The notes: generated from the letters alone by a model not told the origin. A stretch of DNA of 10,203 bases from Acidobacteria bacterium AH-259-L09 (GCA_027717875.1 JALLOL010000076.1:1-10203), one strand, 5' to 3'. Shown: positions 1 through 5,783, counted from the first letter of the stretch. Program-made: numbers and translations.

Positions 1-929
1 TCATGGAGATGTCCATTGGAAGCAACCACTCCTCGATTTCGCGCCAGTGTTTTCCCTACTGAAAAGTCCAGGCTTTTGCCTTCCAGGTCGGTGATCCGCC
101 CGCCGGCCTCTTCGAGGATCAGCGAACCTGCCACCTGATCCCAGATATTCTCTCGATAATTGGGCCGCTCTGGTGAGAGCAGCCGAAACAGTAAGTCTCC
201 TTCTCCTGCCGCCAGCAGGGCGTACTTCGCTTGGCTGTCCAGGAGCACGGGCTCGGCCTTCACCCCAAGGGCACGCATTAGATCATCCATCTGACGGACA
301 TTGGTGTGATCTGACTCAACCGAACGCAGCACCCGCGCCTGCGCCGGATCGTGGCAGTCAGAGACGTGCAGCTGCTCAAACTCTTCTGGAGCGCTCAACC
401 GGGTTCTCCACGATCCCTGTCCACGCGCGGCTGCCACAAGGGAGCCGCCTTCCAGATTTGGACACCCCAGGACTCCGATCTGGCTTTCACCTTGCAGCAT
501 CAGCGCCAGCGCCACGGCATACTGGGCACCGCGCAGGAAGCCCTTTGTGCCGTCGATGGGATCCAGTGTCCAGAAGCGCTTCGTAGGCTCCCCCCGTCCC
601 CAATCAATGCACCGGCAAACTTTCTCGGGAGTAGAATCAGGCACCACGCGGCGGACGAATTCGGTAACCTGCTCCAAGGTGCTTTGCCCTTCGGCGCTCC
701 GCAGTGCTCCGGAATTCTCTTCGGCCACCAGCGGATCGTCTGGGAAAGCCCGATGCAGCGAGCCCCCTACCAGCGCCTGGACAGCAAAATCTCCCACGGT
801 GACCGGGGATTTGTCTTCTTTGGCGAGTGCGGGGGTTGCCATCTCGCACTGCACTTCTCTTGCTAGCTTGGCGGCCTCTCTCACCACTTCAATCGCAAAG
901 CACACTTCAGGATTGGCTAGATCAATCAT
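1..929 (-). CDS. 3'(2'),5'-bisphosphate nucleotidase, HAL2/CysQ family (3' end cut by window edge)
   Basis: The predicted enzyme removes a phosphate from 3'-phosphoadenosine 5'-phosphate (PAP) and possibly PAPS, clearing the by-product of sulfate assimilation in the cytoplasm. It is a Mg-dependent, Li-sensitive inositol-monophosphatase-fold phosphatase. The minus frame is open for 309 codons from the ATG at 929 to the edge with no stop. Family motifs appear in order: DKSPVTVGDF around residues 39-48, the metal-binding AEEN at 69-72, DPIDGTKGF at 123-131 (metal-binding aspartates 123 and 126), and WDQVAG at 263-268. The visible end, VVASNGHLH, is typical of the last 10-20 residues, so little is missing. 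A GAGAGG purine stretch lies directly before the ATG, unusually close for a ribosome site. The length fits the longer HAL2-type branch rather than E. coli CysQ. A plain inositol monophosphatase is less likely given the DKSPVTVGD and GTKGF signature. It appears to be a host gene. Confidence 0.93.
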   Translation of the reverse strand, partial: MIDLANPEVCFAIEVVREAAKLAREVQCEMATPALAKEDKSPVTVGDFAVQALVGGSLHRAFPDDPLVAEENSGALRSAEGQSTLEQVTEFVRRVVPDSTPEKVCRCIDWGRGEPTKRFWTLDPIDGTKGFLRGAQYAVALALMLQGESQIGVLGCPNLEGGSLVAAARGQGSWRTRLSAPEEFEQLHVSDCHDPAQARVLRSVESDHTNVRQMDDLMRALGVKAEPVLLDSQAKYALLAAGEGDLLFRLLSPERPNYRENIWDQVAGSLILEEAGGRITDLEGKSLDFSVGKTLARNRGVVASNGHLH

Positions 930-959
930 CCTCTCTTATCTTCTCACATTCGTCTTCAG

Positions 960-1013
960 TTCTGAGTTCTGAGTTCTGAGTTGTCAGTTGTCAGCTGTCA
1001 ACTGAGTTGTCAG
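960..1013. repeat. Heptamer tandem repeat upstream of the nucleotidase gene
   Basis: Three perfect copies of TTCTGAG (960-980) are followed by two of TTGTCAG (981-994), a diverged CTGTCAA, a partial CTGAG, and another TTGTCAG (1007-1013). The array lies about 30 bp upstream of the minus-strand nucleotidase start, where its promoter would be expected. Slippage or expansion of a 7-bp unit is the simplest explanation. No function is inferred. Confidence 0.8.
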
Positions 1014-1029
1014 TGGGTCATCGCCGGCT

Positions 1030-1078
1030 CTATTGCACTATTGCTCTATTGTTCTATTGTTCTCGGCGCGCAGCGCCG
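1030..1078. repeat. Composite repeat, copy 1: four octamers plus a GC hairpin
   Basis: Four tandem 8-bp units, CTATTGCA, CTATTGCT, CTATTGTT and CTATTGTT (1030-1061), are followed by CT and a perfect hairpin CGGCGC-GCA-GCGCCG (1064-1078). The same composite occurs just before the downstream tRNA-Arg. It lies 64 bp upstream of tRNA-His. Confidence 0.85.
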
Positions 1079-1142
1079 TTGTAGCGCCGGCTAGATTGAT
1101 CATGAAGCAATTTCCAACTAGAATACCGAAACATCAGAGGAC

Positions 1143-1219
1143 GGTGGGCGTAGCTCAGTAGGTAGAGCACAGGGTTGTGGCCCCTGTGGCCGCGGGTTCG
1201 AGTCCCGTCGCCCACCCCA
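1143..1219 (+). tRNA. tRNA-His, anticodon GTG
   Basis: A full cloverleaf is visible: acceptor stem GTGGGCG (1144-1150) pairing with CGCCCAC (1209-1215), D-arm GCTC/GAGC, anticodon stem CAGGG/CCCTG around loop TTGTGGC, and T-arm GCGGG-TTCGAGT-CCCGT. The anticodon GTG reads histidine codons. The extra 5' G characteristic of tRNA-His (G-1, at 1143) is encoded and faces discriminator C73 at 1216. The 3' CCA is encoded at 1217-1219. Confidence 0.97.
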
Positions 1220-1251
1220 AGAACGTTTCGCTGCGCTTTGCGTAGAGCAAA

Positions 1252-1269
1252 AGAACAATAGAGCAATAG
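1252..1269. repeat. Inverted octamer block between the two tRNAs
   Basis: AGAACAATAGAGCAATAG is the reverse complement of the CTATTGCT-CTATTGTT units seen at 1030-1061 and 1308-1339. It can therefore pair with either block, bracketing tRNA-His in a large potential stem or offering an inversion or recombination partner. Confidence 0.8.
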
Positions 1270-1307
1270 AAGGTGTCGGGCTTACTTGATAGCCTCGATC
1301 TTTACAT

Positions 1308-1356
1308 CTATTGTTCTATTGCTCTATTGTTCTATTGCTCTCGGCGCGCAGCGCCG
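1308..1356. repeat. Composite repeat, copy 2: four octamers plus a GC hairpin
   Basis: Units CTATTGTT, CTATTGCT, CTATTGTT and CTATTGCT (1308-1339) plus CT lead into a hairpin identical to copy 1, CGGCGC-GCA-GCGCCG (1342-1356). It ends 4 bp before the tRNA-Arg gene. The hairpin and linker are conserved exactly while the octamer order varies, suggesting the whole composite was copied as one unit. Confidence 0.85.
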
Positions 1357-1360
1357 TCGC

Positions 1361-1437
<77 letters not shown>

Positions 1438-1505
1438 TTCTTTCCCTTGTAGTTTCAGTAGGTTATACCCCTCCTAAGCCTTACCCAAATAGCTTCAGTG
1501 GGGCC

Positions 1506-1526
1506 AATGTTTCCAAAATGTTTCCA
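1506..1526. repeat. Paired AATGTTTCCA direct repeats, 11 bp apart
   Basis: AATGTTTCCA occurs at 1506-1515 and 1517-1526, one helical turn apart, 69 bp beyond the 3' end of tRNA-Arg. Same-face tandem 10-mers next to a tRNA attachment site resemble integrase or excisionase arm-type binding sites. That role is an inference from position and spacing only. Confidence 0.55.
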
Positions 1527-1607
1527 TTTGCCTGTCATTTTGGGGGAATTTAGGAGAGTTTTCTGGAATTTGGAGGAAGGTGGGAGTCACAGACACACAG
1601 GGTAACT

Positions 1608-1657
1608 TTTCTTTACACCCCCTGGCGTACACAGGTGCAATTCTTTCTTTACACCCC
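1608..1657. repeat. Iteron-like TTTCTTTACACCCC direct repeats
   Basis: A perfect 14-bp sequence, TTTCTTTACACCCC, occurs at 1608-1621 and 1644-1657, a 36-bp period, 44-61 bp upstream of the terminase-like gene. TTTACA resembles a -35 box, but no matching -10 element sits at the right distance from either copy. Repressor operators or iterons are possible. Confidence 0.6.
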
Positions 1658-1700
1658 TACCCACTGTAATGGCTCTGGACATATGTAGATGTTAAAATGA

Positions 1701-2204
1701 GTGGCAACAGAGAGAAAAATGAGAAAACCGACACCCAAACAGCAGCACTTTATCGAGGCTTACATTCGAAATGGCGGCAATGGTACTCAAGCCGCCTTAG
1801 AGGCTTACGACACTAATTACGCCACGGCTCGGGTGATCGGTTCGGAGAACCTAACAAAACCTAACGTACAAAATGAACTACAGCGAGCACTGCGTAAACA
1901 TGACGTCTCACTCAATCGTGCTGTAAAAAGACTCTCAGATTCCCTAGATGCTGTGGATCCAGTGCTTTATGATGATGATGGTAATGTCAAAATATCTAAG
2001 CCAGCCCATGGTATTCGTCTCCAGGCTTCAAGAGAAGTGTTCAAATTATCTGGTGCATATCCTAGAGAATCGAAGCAACACCAGCATGCTCATCTCCATT
2101 TAGCCTTGATAAATGAGCTGGCTCAGCTCGATATGTCTGAGATAGATGAGATCGAGAAAGAGCTGCTGACTCGGGAGAAGCGCAGGAAGAAGCTGAAGTC
2201 TTAA
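1701..2204 (+). CDS. Phage terminase small subunit-like protein (orphan)
   Basis: Small terminase subunits recognise packaging sites on phage DNA and hand them to the large ATPase/nuclease subunit. The N-terminal region shows the family pattern: TPKQQHFIEAYI (about residues 11-22), GNGTQAALEAY, then the diagnostic ARVIGSENLTKPNV around 43-56, a DNA-binding helical domain. The C-terminal half is acidic and ends in a very basic tail (TREKRRKKLKS). The 167 residues fit the family. The open frame can begin at GTG 1701; ATG 1719 is the alternative and is preceded by AGAGAG at good spacing. No large terminase, portal or capsid gene follows, so this is an orphan, as in phage satellites or decayed prophages. 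A stray regulatory homolog is possible but less likely. Confidence 0.8.
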   Translation: MATERKMRKPTPKQQHFIEAYIRNGGNGTQAALEAYDTNYATARVIGSENLTKPNVQNELQRALRKHDVSLNRAVKRLSDSLDAVDPVLYDDDGNVKISKPAHGIRLQASREVFKLSGAYPRESKQHQHAHLHLALINELAQLDMSEIDEIEKELLTREKRRKKLKS

Positions 2205-2261
2205 GTGTGGGACTGCCCGGCCAATATCACAAACTTGTGATATTCCCACTGCATAACACTT
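2202..2261 (+). terminator. Perfect dyad after the terminase gene (terminator or operator)
   Basis: AATATCACAA (2223-2232) and TTGTGATATT (2235-2244) form a perfect 10-bp stem with a 2-base centre. Outer complementary pieces extend it: GTGGG 2206-2210 with CCCAC 2245-2249, and AAGTGT 2202-2207 with ACACTT 2256-2261. There is no T-run, so a classical Rho-independent terminator is not demonstrated. The short centre also suits a dimeric regulator site. Confidence 0.45.
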
Positions 2262-2313
2262 ACTTATGAAGCGTGGTATCCCCCCCCATGCCTATTGACT
2301 TTCCCTGTCAATG

Positions 2314-2349
2314 AACATGCAATCACCAAGGGCTTTGAGTCCCGTTCCA
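2314..2349. repeat. 36-bp direct repeat, left copy
   Basis: This copy reads AACATGCAATCACCAAGGG, four variable bases (CTTT), then GAGTCCCGTTCCA. It matches 3390-3425 at 33 of 36 positions, all three differences lying in the four-base centre. The partner is in direct orientation 1,076 bp away, enclosing the membrane-protein gene and the recombinase remnant. A shared TAACC follows both copies at the same distance. Confidence 0.85.
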
Positions 2350-2414
2350 GATCATAACCTACCAGGAAGCGGTCCTTACGGAAGAGAGAACTCTTGCCCC
2401 CATATTGGATTTCC

Positions 2415-3299
2415 TCATTCTCGCCACAAAGTACAGGAATTACATTTCCTGAGGTTCATACTGAATTCGATTGAAGCGGTCCTCTCGGCAATTGGCCTCG
2501 GAATAAGATTCTCAACTATGGACAGGAATCGGTTGTCCTTTCCGGAAGTAACAGTATCAGGCGCACTCGAAAGCTTCGACAGGATAAAGCCGTCTGTGTC
2601 CCTTAGGGCAAAGTCAAAGCGCATCTCATAGACTACTTGCTCTAGTGGGGGAATTTCAGCTTCGATACCAAGAATTCTGATGTGTGTGACGGAGCGATAC
2701 TTCTCAGGAATCGTGGAAGTATCAAGGCTCTCCACAATGACCGTGATCTCGTAACCGAGCTGAACGCTTTCCTTTTGTCTGGGATCGAGTGCGTGGCCGA
2801 TCTCTATCTCCGATGAAGCAGGAAGAAACTTTGCTCTACGTTCTATCTCCTTGATCTCTGGGAAAAAGACATCTGAGCCGAAGAATGCTTCATCTGAGTA
2901 TGTAAGTCCATCGGCGGAAAGGTCGGCGACGACTTTCAACTCTTGCGGGATGCTGGGGGTCAACATGATGCCCTGTCTTTCAAGAACTTCAATTAAGCCG
3001 GAAAAATCCAGCTGGTGCGGCTGTGGTTGATCTTCAACGAACTTTTTATAACGGGAAAGATCCAGCTTTCGGCTACCGCTGGTCGATAGCGGTATCCAAT
3101 CAACACCAATCTGGCCATTTCCCCTGAGTAAGGTATACGCAATGGAAAAGCCAATGATCAGACCAAGGAACAACGCCACTGTTGTTTGTGACAAGCCAAT
3201 TCTTTCTCCGGTAGCCCTTAAACTCAACCCCTGAGAGCGCAACCCACGCACTTTCTCCCGGTCTACGGTTACTCTAGGTCCTTCCCAGTCTTTTACCAT
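2415..3299 (-). CDS. Membrane-anchored protein with an N-terminal serine-recombinase HTH remnant
   Basis: I do not recognise the family of the main part. Residues about 7-41 (GPRVTVDREKVRGLRSQGLS...SQTTV) match the C-terminal helix-turn-helix of Hin/resolvase-type serine recombinases. They join directly to a hydrophobic helix at about 42-58 (ALFLGLIIGFSIAYTLL). The remaining 235 residues have no second membrane helix and end in alternating strand-like stretches (VVYEMRFDFALRDTDGFIL, then SGKDNRF) reminiscent of exported beta-sandwich domains such as FxLYD/DUF3426; that resemblance is weak. With this topology the HTH is cytoplasmic and the large domain extracytoplasmic. The ATG at 3299 sits inside recombinase-derived sequence, so the native start of the membrane protein may be nearer the hydrophobic segment. 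No clear ribosome site supports 3299. The gene lies inside a direct-repeat-bounded cassette. Confidence 0.6.
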   Translation of the reverse strand: MVKDWEGPRVTVDREKVRGLRSQGLSLRATGERIGLSQTTVALFLGLIIGFSIAYTLLRGNGQIGVDWIPLSTSGSRKLDLSRYKKFVEDQPQPHQLDFSGLIEVLERQGIMLTPSIPQELKVVADLSADGLTYSDEAFFGSDVFFPEIKEIERRAKFLPASSEIEIGHALDPRQKESVQLGYEITVIVESLDTSTIPEKYRSVTHIRILGIEAEIPPLEQVVYEMRFDFALRDTDGFILSKLSSAPDTVTSGKDNRFLSIVENLIPRPIAERTASIEFSMNLRKCNSCTLWRE

Positions 3300-3366
3300 T
3301 TTGCTGGGCTCGCCTTAGGCCCGCTTTCACCCTCTCAGCAATGATATCCCTCTCCAACTGGGCCTG
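3177..3366 (-). pseudogene. Serine recombinase (resolvase/invertase) remnant with a one-base frameshift
   Basis: Reading minus from about 3366, one frame gives QAQLERDIIAERVKAGLRRA followed by QQNGKRLGR, the hallmark long-helix segment after the catalytic domain of serine recombinases. It then hits a stop (ACC TAG). Removing one base (the A opposite 3279) turns GGA AGG ACC TAG into GGA AGG CCT AGA, giving GRPRVTVD and continuing into the HTH that starts the downstream open frame. The catalytic domain is absent: a stop lies at 3375-3373 and the homology begins at about 3366, just inside the right direct repeat. This is a 5'-truncated, frameshifted remnant whose HTH survives in the neighbouring reading frame. 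Confidence 0.8.
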
Positions 3367-3389
3367 CCTCGACTACCCTGCTGTGACTC

Positions 3390-3425
3390 AACATGCAATC
3401 ACCAAGGGGTAGGAGTCCCGTTCCA
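3390..3425. repeat. 36-bp direct repeat, right copy
   Basis: This is the partner of 2314-2349, with GTAG in the variable centre. It begins 24 bp outside the truncated end of the recombinase homology. This copy also overlaps an imperfect dyad (AAGGGGTA near 3404-3411 facing TAACCCCT near 3431-3438) that the left copy lacks. Confidence 0.85.
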
Positions 3426-3485
3426 TCTGGTAACCCCTGGGAGAGTGTCTTTCTCTCTATAGGTTTGGTTGTCCAGCTGCGCGCA

Positions 3486-3503
3486 CACACTATATATTGT
3501 GTG
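3486..3503. promoter_or_regulatory. Palindrome CACAC-TATATATT-GTGTG
   Basis: CACAC (3486-3490) and GTGTG (3499-3503) flank an almost self-complementary TATATATT core, giving a near-perfect 18-bp dyad between the cassette and the toxin gene. It looks like an operator for a dimeric repressor, but both neighbouring genes read leftward and it lies downstream of the toxin, so its target is unclear. Confidence 0.35.
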
Positions 3504-3614
3504 GTTGCGGTTTTCGACTTGGGAAACTTACAGTGGGGAAACCCAGCATAAAAAAAATTCCCAAAAAAAATTACCAAAAATTTTCAGGAAACTTCGGGGT
3601 TGACGGTTCGGCTT

Positions 3615-4007
3615 TTAATCTTCAGGGTCGGTCCAAGTGGAGACCCCTCGTTTATGTGTCTTCATTAACCGCTGTATTCGCCGGTGATCATGCTGTAGGG
3701 TCACAGCCAACAAGAGAACTGCTCCTCCAGGAGCTGGATCAAGAAAGCGAGCAATCACTCGCATCATCCGACCACATCGGTATTCGTATATATCGCTCAC
3801 TTCAATCACTCTCTTGTATGGGCCTGGCTTCCAGCGCTGTAAAATGGGATCAGCCTTGGGATGCTTACAGATTTTCAAATCACGAATCAGATGATCCAAC
3901 TCTTGGAGACACTCTTTTTGCTGTTGAGGGCTGAGCTTTTTAAGGGATTTCTTGAAGCGGCGGTCTAACCATGTAGGTTTGAACGGATAGGTATGCCTTC
4001 TAGGCAT
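3615..4007 (-). CDS. RelE/ParE-like toxin of a type II toxin-antitoxin pair (putative PanT)
   Basis: RelE/ParE-fold toxins are small basic ribonucleases or gyrase poisons held inactive by a partner antitoxin. The 130-residue protein starts with a basic helical pair (WLDRRFKKSLKKLSPQQQKE, about 14-33). A strand-rich half follows: ILQRWKPGPYKRVIEVSDIY (55-74), then RMMRVIARF, AVLLLAVTLQHDH and RIQRLMKTH. This fits the family's helix-helix-sheet order, including the YRV/IRVIARF-type central strands. The ATG (4007-4005) overlaps the upstream gene's TAG (4002-4000) by 8 bases, strongly suggesting translational coupling. The catalytic residues are not certain from sequence alone. A different small-toxin fold is the main alternative; the pairing with the upstream gene is the stronger evidence. 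Confidence 0.65.
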   Translation of the reverse strand: MPRRHTYPFKPTWLDRRFKKSLKKLSPQQQKECLQELDHLIRDLKICKHPKADPILQRWKPGPYKRVIEVSDIYEYRCGRMMRVIARFLDPAPGGAVLLLAVTLQHDHRRIQRLMKTHKRGVSTWTDPED

Positions 4008-4611
4008 CCAATGCCTGTCTTAGATGCTCCAGAGGATTGTCTTCAATCGGGTCACCCCATTGCGACTCATCATCGAGGTCGAGGGTGGGTAAACATTTAT
4101 AGAAGTCTTGCCAGCCTTCAGAAAGGCGAGCGTAAGCGTTTTCATCAACTAAAGCCATTCCATTCTCACCCCATTCTTCAGGTGCAAACTCGGTATTGAG
4201 TGCTTTAGTTAACGTGCCTAATTGATCAGAAGTAAGATTCCCATAATGTTCCGCAACGAAATCGACAATCTCCTTTTCCTCGTCAGTCAGGGTTGCCGGA
4301 GGATCCCCATCTAGCACAATCTTCTTTCCCCCCTCCGAGTATTCGTGCGGAACCATTTTAAACGGCTTCGTATTTGACGGAGGGTGCTCCATGAATCGAA
4401 ATACCTCTTTCGTCACCACCCCCAGTTCCCATGTCTGATGAGTTCCCTCGGTAATAGACTTTCCTAAAACGTGAGTAGCAACTACGTCCACCAGGTATGG
4501 CAGCTTTACAGCCTGGGTCTTGAAGAGTGACCCCCGCTTCTCACAAAGCCGTGCAAGAACGGCTTCAAGTTTGGGATCTAGTTCTGGCTGCGAACGCCAA
4601 AAATACTTCAT
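4000..4611 (-). CDS. Panacea-domain (SocA/GepA-like, DUF4065) antitoxin
   Basis: Panacea-domain antitoxins neutralise many unrelated toxins encoded next to them. Residues about 15-75 carry the domain's pattern: two helices leading to KTQAVKLPYLVDVVATHVLGKSIT (31-54, matching the family's K-L-lYLaD...g..iT), then TWELGVVTKEVFRFME (60-75) at the usual 'GPV...vy' position. TDEEKEIVDFVAEHYGNLT (109-127) matches the C-terminal part. An acidic tail (DLDDESQWGDPIEDN) may contact the basic toxin. I chose ATG 4611 because a TATAAT hexamer lies 21 bp upstream; the longer frame would need a TTG at 4674 upstream of that promoter. The ribosome site is weak. It is followed with an 8-base overlap by the toxin, the antitoxin-first order common in such operons. 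Confidence 0.72.
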   Translation of the reverse strand: MKYFWRSQPELDPKLEAVLARLCEKRGSLFKTQAVKLPYLVDVVATHVLGKSITEGTHQTWELGVVTKEVFRFMEHPPSNTKPFKMVPHEYSEGGKKIVLDGDPPATLTDEEKEIVDFVAEHYGNLTSDQLGTLTKALNTEFAPEEWGENGMALVDENAYARLSEGWQDFYKCLPTLDLDDESQWGDPIEDNPLEHLRQALDA

Positions 4612-4632
4612 ATTTTGCTCGGAATGAATTTT

Positions 4633-4638
4633 ATTATA
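4633..4638 (-). promoter_or_regulatory. Consensus -10 box for the antitoxin-toxin operon
   Basis: On the minus strand TATAAT is a perfect sigma-70 -10 hexamer 21 bp upstream of the antitoxin ATG. No good -35 lies at 16-18 bp (TAGAAC at 17 bp is poor), so activation or weak basal expression is possible. Confidence 0.4.
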
Positions 4639-4801
4639 GGTTGATGCTCTGCCAAGTTCTATCAGTCTACTCAAAAAGCATTATCTTTGGCAAACTGCTG
4701 GCCCAGAAAGGTAAGACCCATATCGGGTTGGGGTATGCGTTTCAAGCCCTGAGCCTGAAGTGTGCCAGAAGCTGCCACAGAGGCTTGGAAGCTGATCGAT
4801 A

Positions 4802-5053
4802 TCATGGCCAGTGCTCCGGATTAGGTCCTGGCCAGGGGCTCGCTCGGACAATCGCCCGGGAAAGCATCTGTCTGAGATTCTCGACTCCGATCTCACCGCG
4901 AGCCCTGAGGGCCAGGTTGTCGTCCATGATCTCCTTCGCTTTCTCGGCCACTTTCTTTGAGCCGCATTTCCTGACCATCCTGATGCCCTGATGGTCGATG
5001 AAAACCCTCCAAATATTTGAGCCTTTCGGCCTTTCTCTGACTTTGACTCCCAT
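4802..5053 (-). pseudogene. Truncated tyrosine integrase (N-terminal arm-binding region only)
   Basis: The first 50 or so residues (MGVKVRERPKGSNIWRVFID, then HQGIRMVRKCGSKKVAEKAK) match the start of phage-type tyrosine integrases of the 'MGVKVREKPKGSGVW' group, the arm-type DNA-binding domain. After about residue 55 similarity ends and the frame stops at 83 residues, against 350-400 in an intact enzyme. The core-binding and catalytic R-H-R-Y domains are absent from the window. The start is firm: AAGGAGG (5061-5067) lies 7 bases before the ATG. A 23-codon frame (5124-5053) ends TAATG, overlapping this start, and may be a leader peptide. The gene marks a once-mobile element that can no longer integrate using this copy. 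Confidence 0.75.
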
Positions 5054-5197
5054 TATAATCCTCCTTTCCCTGGCCGTGGGCGGAAGCGGAAGGCAAATCC
5101 TTCATCTCTATGGAGTATGTGCATGATCGGAGAGACTTACGTTTACGACAAATTCCGATACAAAGCCGATTCACCTCCCTTCACAAATAGGGTTCCT

Positions 5198-5210
5198 CCA
5201 CATTCTGTGG
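5198..5210. promoter_or_regulatory. CCACA-TTC-TGTGG hairpin upstream of the integrase remnant
   Basis: A perfect 5-bp stem (5198-5202 with 5206-5210) with a 3-base loop is bracketed by two GGTTCC copies (5191-5196 and 5211-5216). It lies about 145 bp upstream of the integrase start, in its likely promoter or leader region. It could be a regulator site; it is not a terminator, because no T-run follows. Confidence 0.3.
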
Positions 5211-5256
5211 GGTTCCATCCGGGAAGGGGTCGTCTAGGGGTCTGATTCCAGCGCGG

Positions 5257-5442
5257 TCACTTCGTCAGTGCAGCAAAAGACTGCTGCGCTGTCAGGACTT
5301 GCTCCAGGCGTGATAGTCGCTCTGTGAGTTCTTGAACTTGCCGGTGCTGTTTCTGGAGTTCGTTCAGCAGCATCACGTTCAATTCTTGATACAGTACTGT
5401 CCGGGGCTTTTGGAAAAAAAACTGGATTGTATTGACGACAAG
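5257..5442 (-). pseudogene. C-terminal coiled-coil remnant of an endosialidase-chaperone-type (tail fiber/S74) protein
   Basis: Minus translation gives QKPRTVLYQELNVMLLNELQ followed by KQHRQVQELTERLSRLEQVL and a TGA. This closely follows the ending of proteins with the intramolecular chaperone/peptidase S74 domain (Y.EL..LLLNE.QKQ...), which trimerises through a C-terminal coiled coil. Only 61 codons are open; an in-frame TAA lies at 5443-5445 and no start or catalytic chaperone core is present. An 8-base A-run (5414-5421) lies at the 5' end of the recognisable part, and a neighbouring frame is open across it, so slippage may have contributed to the decay. Such proteins occur in phages and as multi-copy surface proteins of soil bacteria, so the origin is ambiguous. 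Confidence 0.65.
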
Positions 5443-5783
5443 TTACAGAAGATAATAGACTTACTAGACCGAACATACAGACTCAAAACATCGACCGCTC
5501 CTTGACAATATCTATCTCTCTATAAGCCTCGTTCAAATCTATTGGGGCCTTTCCGATTGTCGAGGAACCATTATGCGGAGAACAATCAGCCCGTCTCGGT
5601 TCCGATATTGCCCCTGAGCCATCGTTTTCATTGGAGCCGTATTTGAAGTTGTCCATATTGTCGCCGCAGTTCTATAAAATTGGACGGGGCCCGGATAGGA
5701 CCTAGGGCTGAAAAGTGCCAGTCGCCTACCCTCGGCTGACACCTTCCGGGTCACGACAGTTGCCTCTTAGGTAGGAAGAGCCA
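5443..5783. other. Gene-free stretch before the 240-residue gene
   Basis: This 341-bp stretch has no open frame with recognisable protein features; a 71-codon minus frame (5539-5754) looks random. A possible promoter lies at 5649-5678 and the ribosome site of the next gene at 5773. The recombination or decay junction between the chaperone remnant and the next gene probably lies here. Confidence 0.45.
5649..5678 (+). promoter_or_regulatory. Candidate sigma-70 promoter for the 240-residue gene
   Basis: TTGTCC (5649-5654) and TATAAA (5673-5678) are separated by 18 bp, each close to consensus. Transcription would begin near 5685, leaving a leader of about 100 bases before the ATG at 5784. Confidence 0.35.

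Larger units (their letters stand above)
3300..3614. other. Intergenic stretch between the cassette gene and the toxin gene
   Basis: This 315-bp stretch holds the 5' part of the recombinase remnant (to 3366), the right 36-bp repeat (3390-3425), a dyad at 3486-3503, and an A-rich segment (about 3548-3590). On the minus strand that segment is three T-runs just past the toxin stop codon and may aid transcript termination, though I see no strong GC hairpin. The open frames here show no recognisable protein features. Confidence 0.5.

Noticed and set aside
1..866. Plus-strand open frames of 137, 171 and 141 codons at the left end
   Set aside because: They are antisense shadows of the bisphosphate nucleotidase, whose motifs are unambiguous on the minus strand.
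956..1356. The short tandem repeats as a CRISPR array
   Set aside because: The units are 7-8 bp with no spacers and no cas gene in the window.
2331..2345. GAGTCCCG in the 36-bp repeats resembles a tRNA T-arm (compare tRNA-His GAGTCCCG)
   Set aside because: The surrounding bases form neither a T-stem nor an acceptor stem, and the four-base centre differs between copies, so this is probably chance.
3335..3577. 80-codon minus frame across the right direct repeat
   Set aside because: It shows no domain, ribosome site or plausible composition and runs through a repeat and an A-rich stretch; it is probably a chance frame.
5234..5476. 80-codon minus frame over the chaperone remnant
   Set aside because: The recognisable coiled-coil ending is in a different frame of the same strand; this one is a shadow.
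5502..5526. TTGACA...TATAAG as a promoter
   Set aside because: The spacer is only about 13 bp, too short for a normal sigma-70 promoter.
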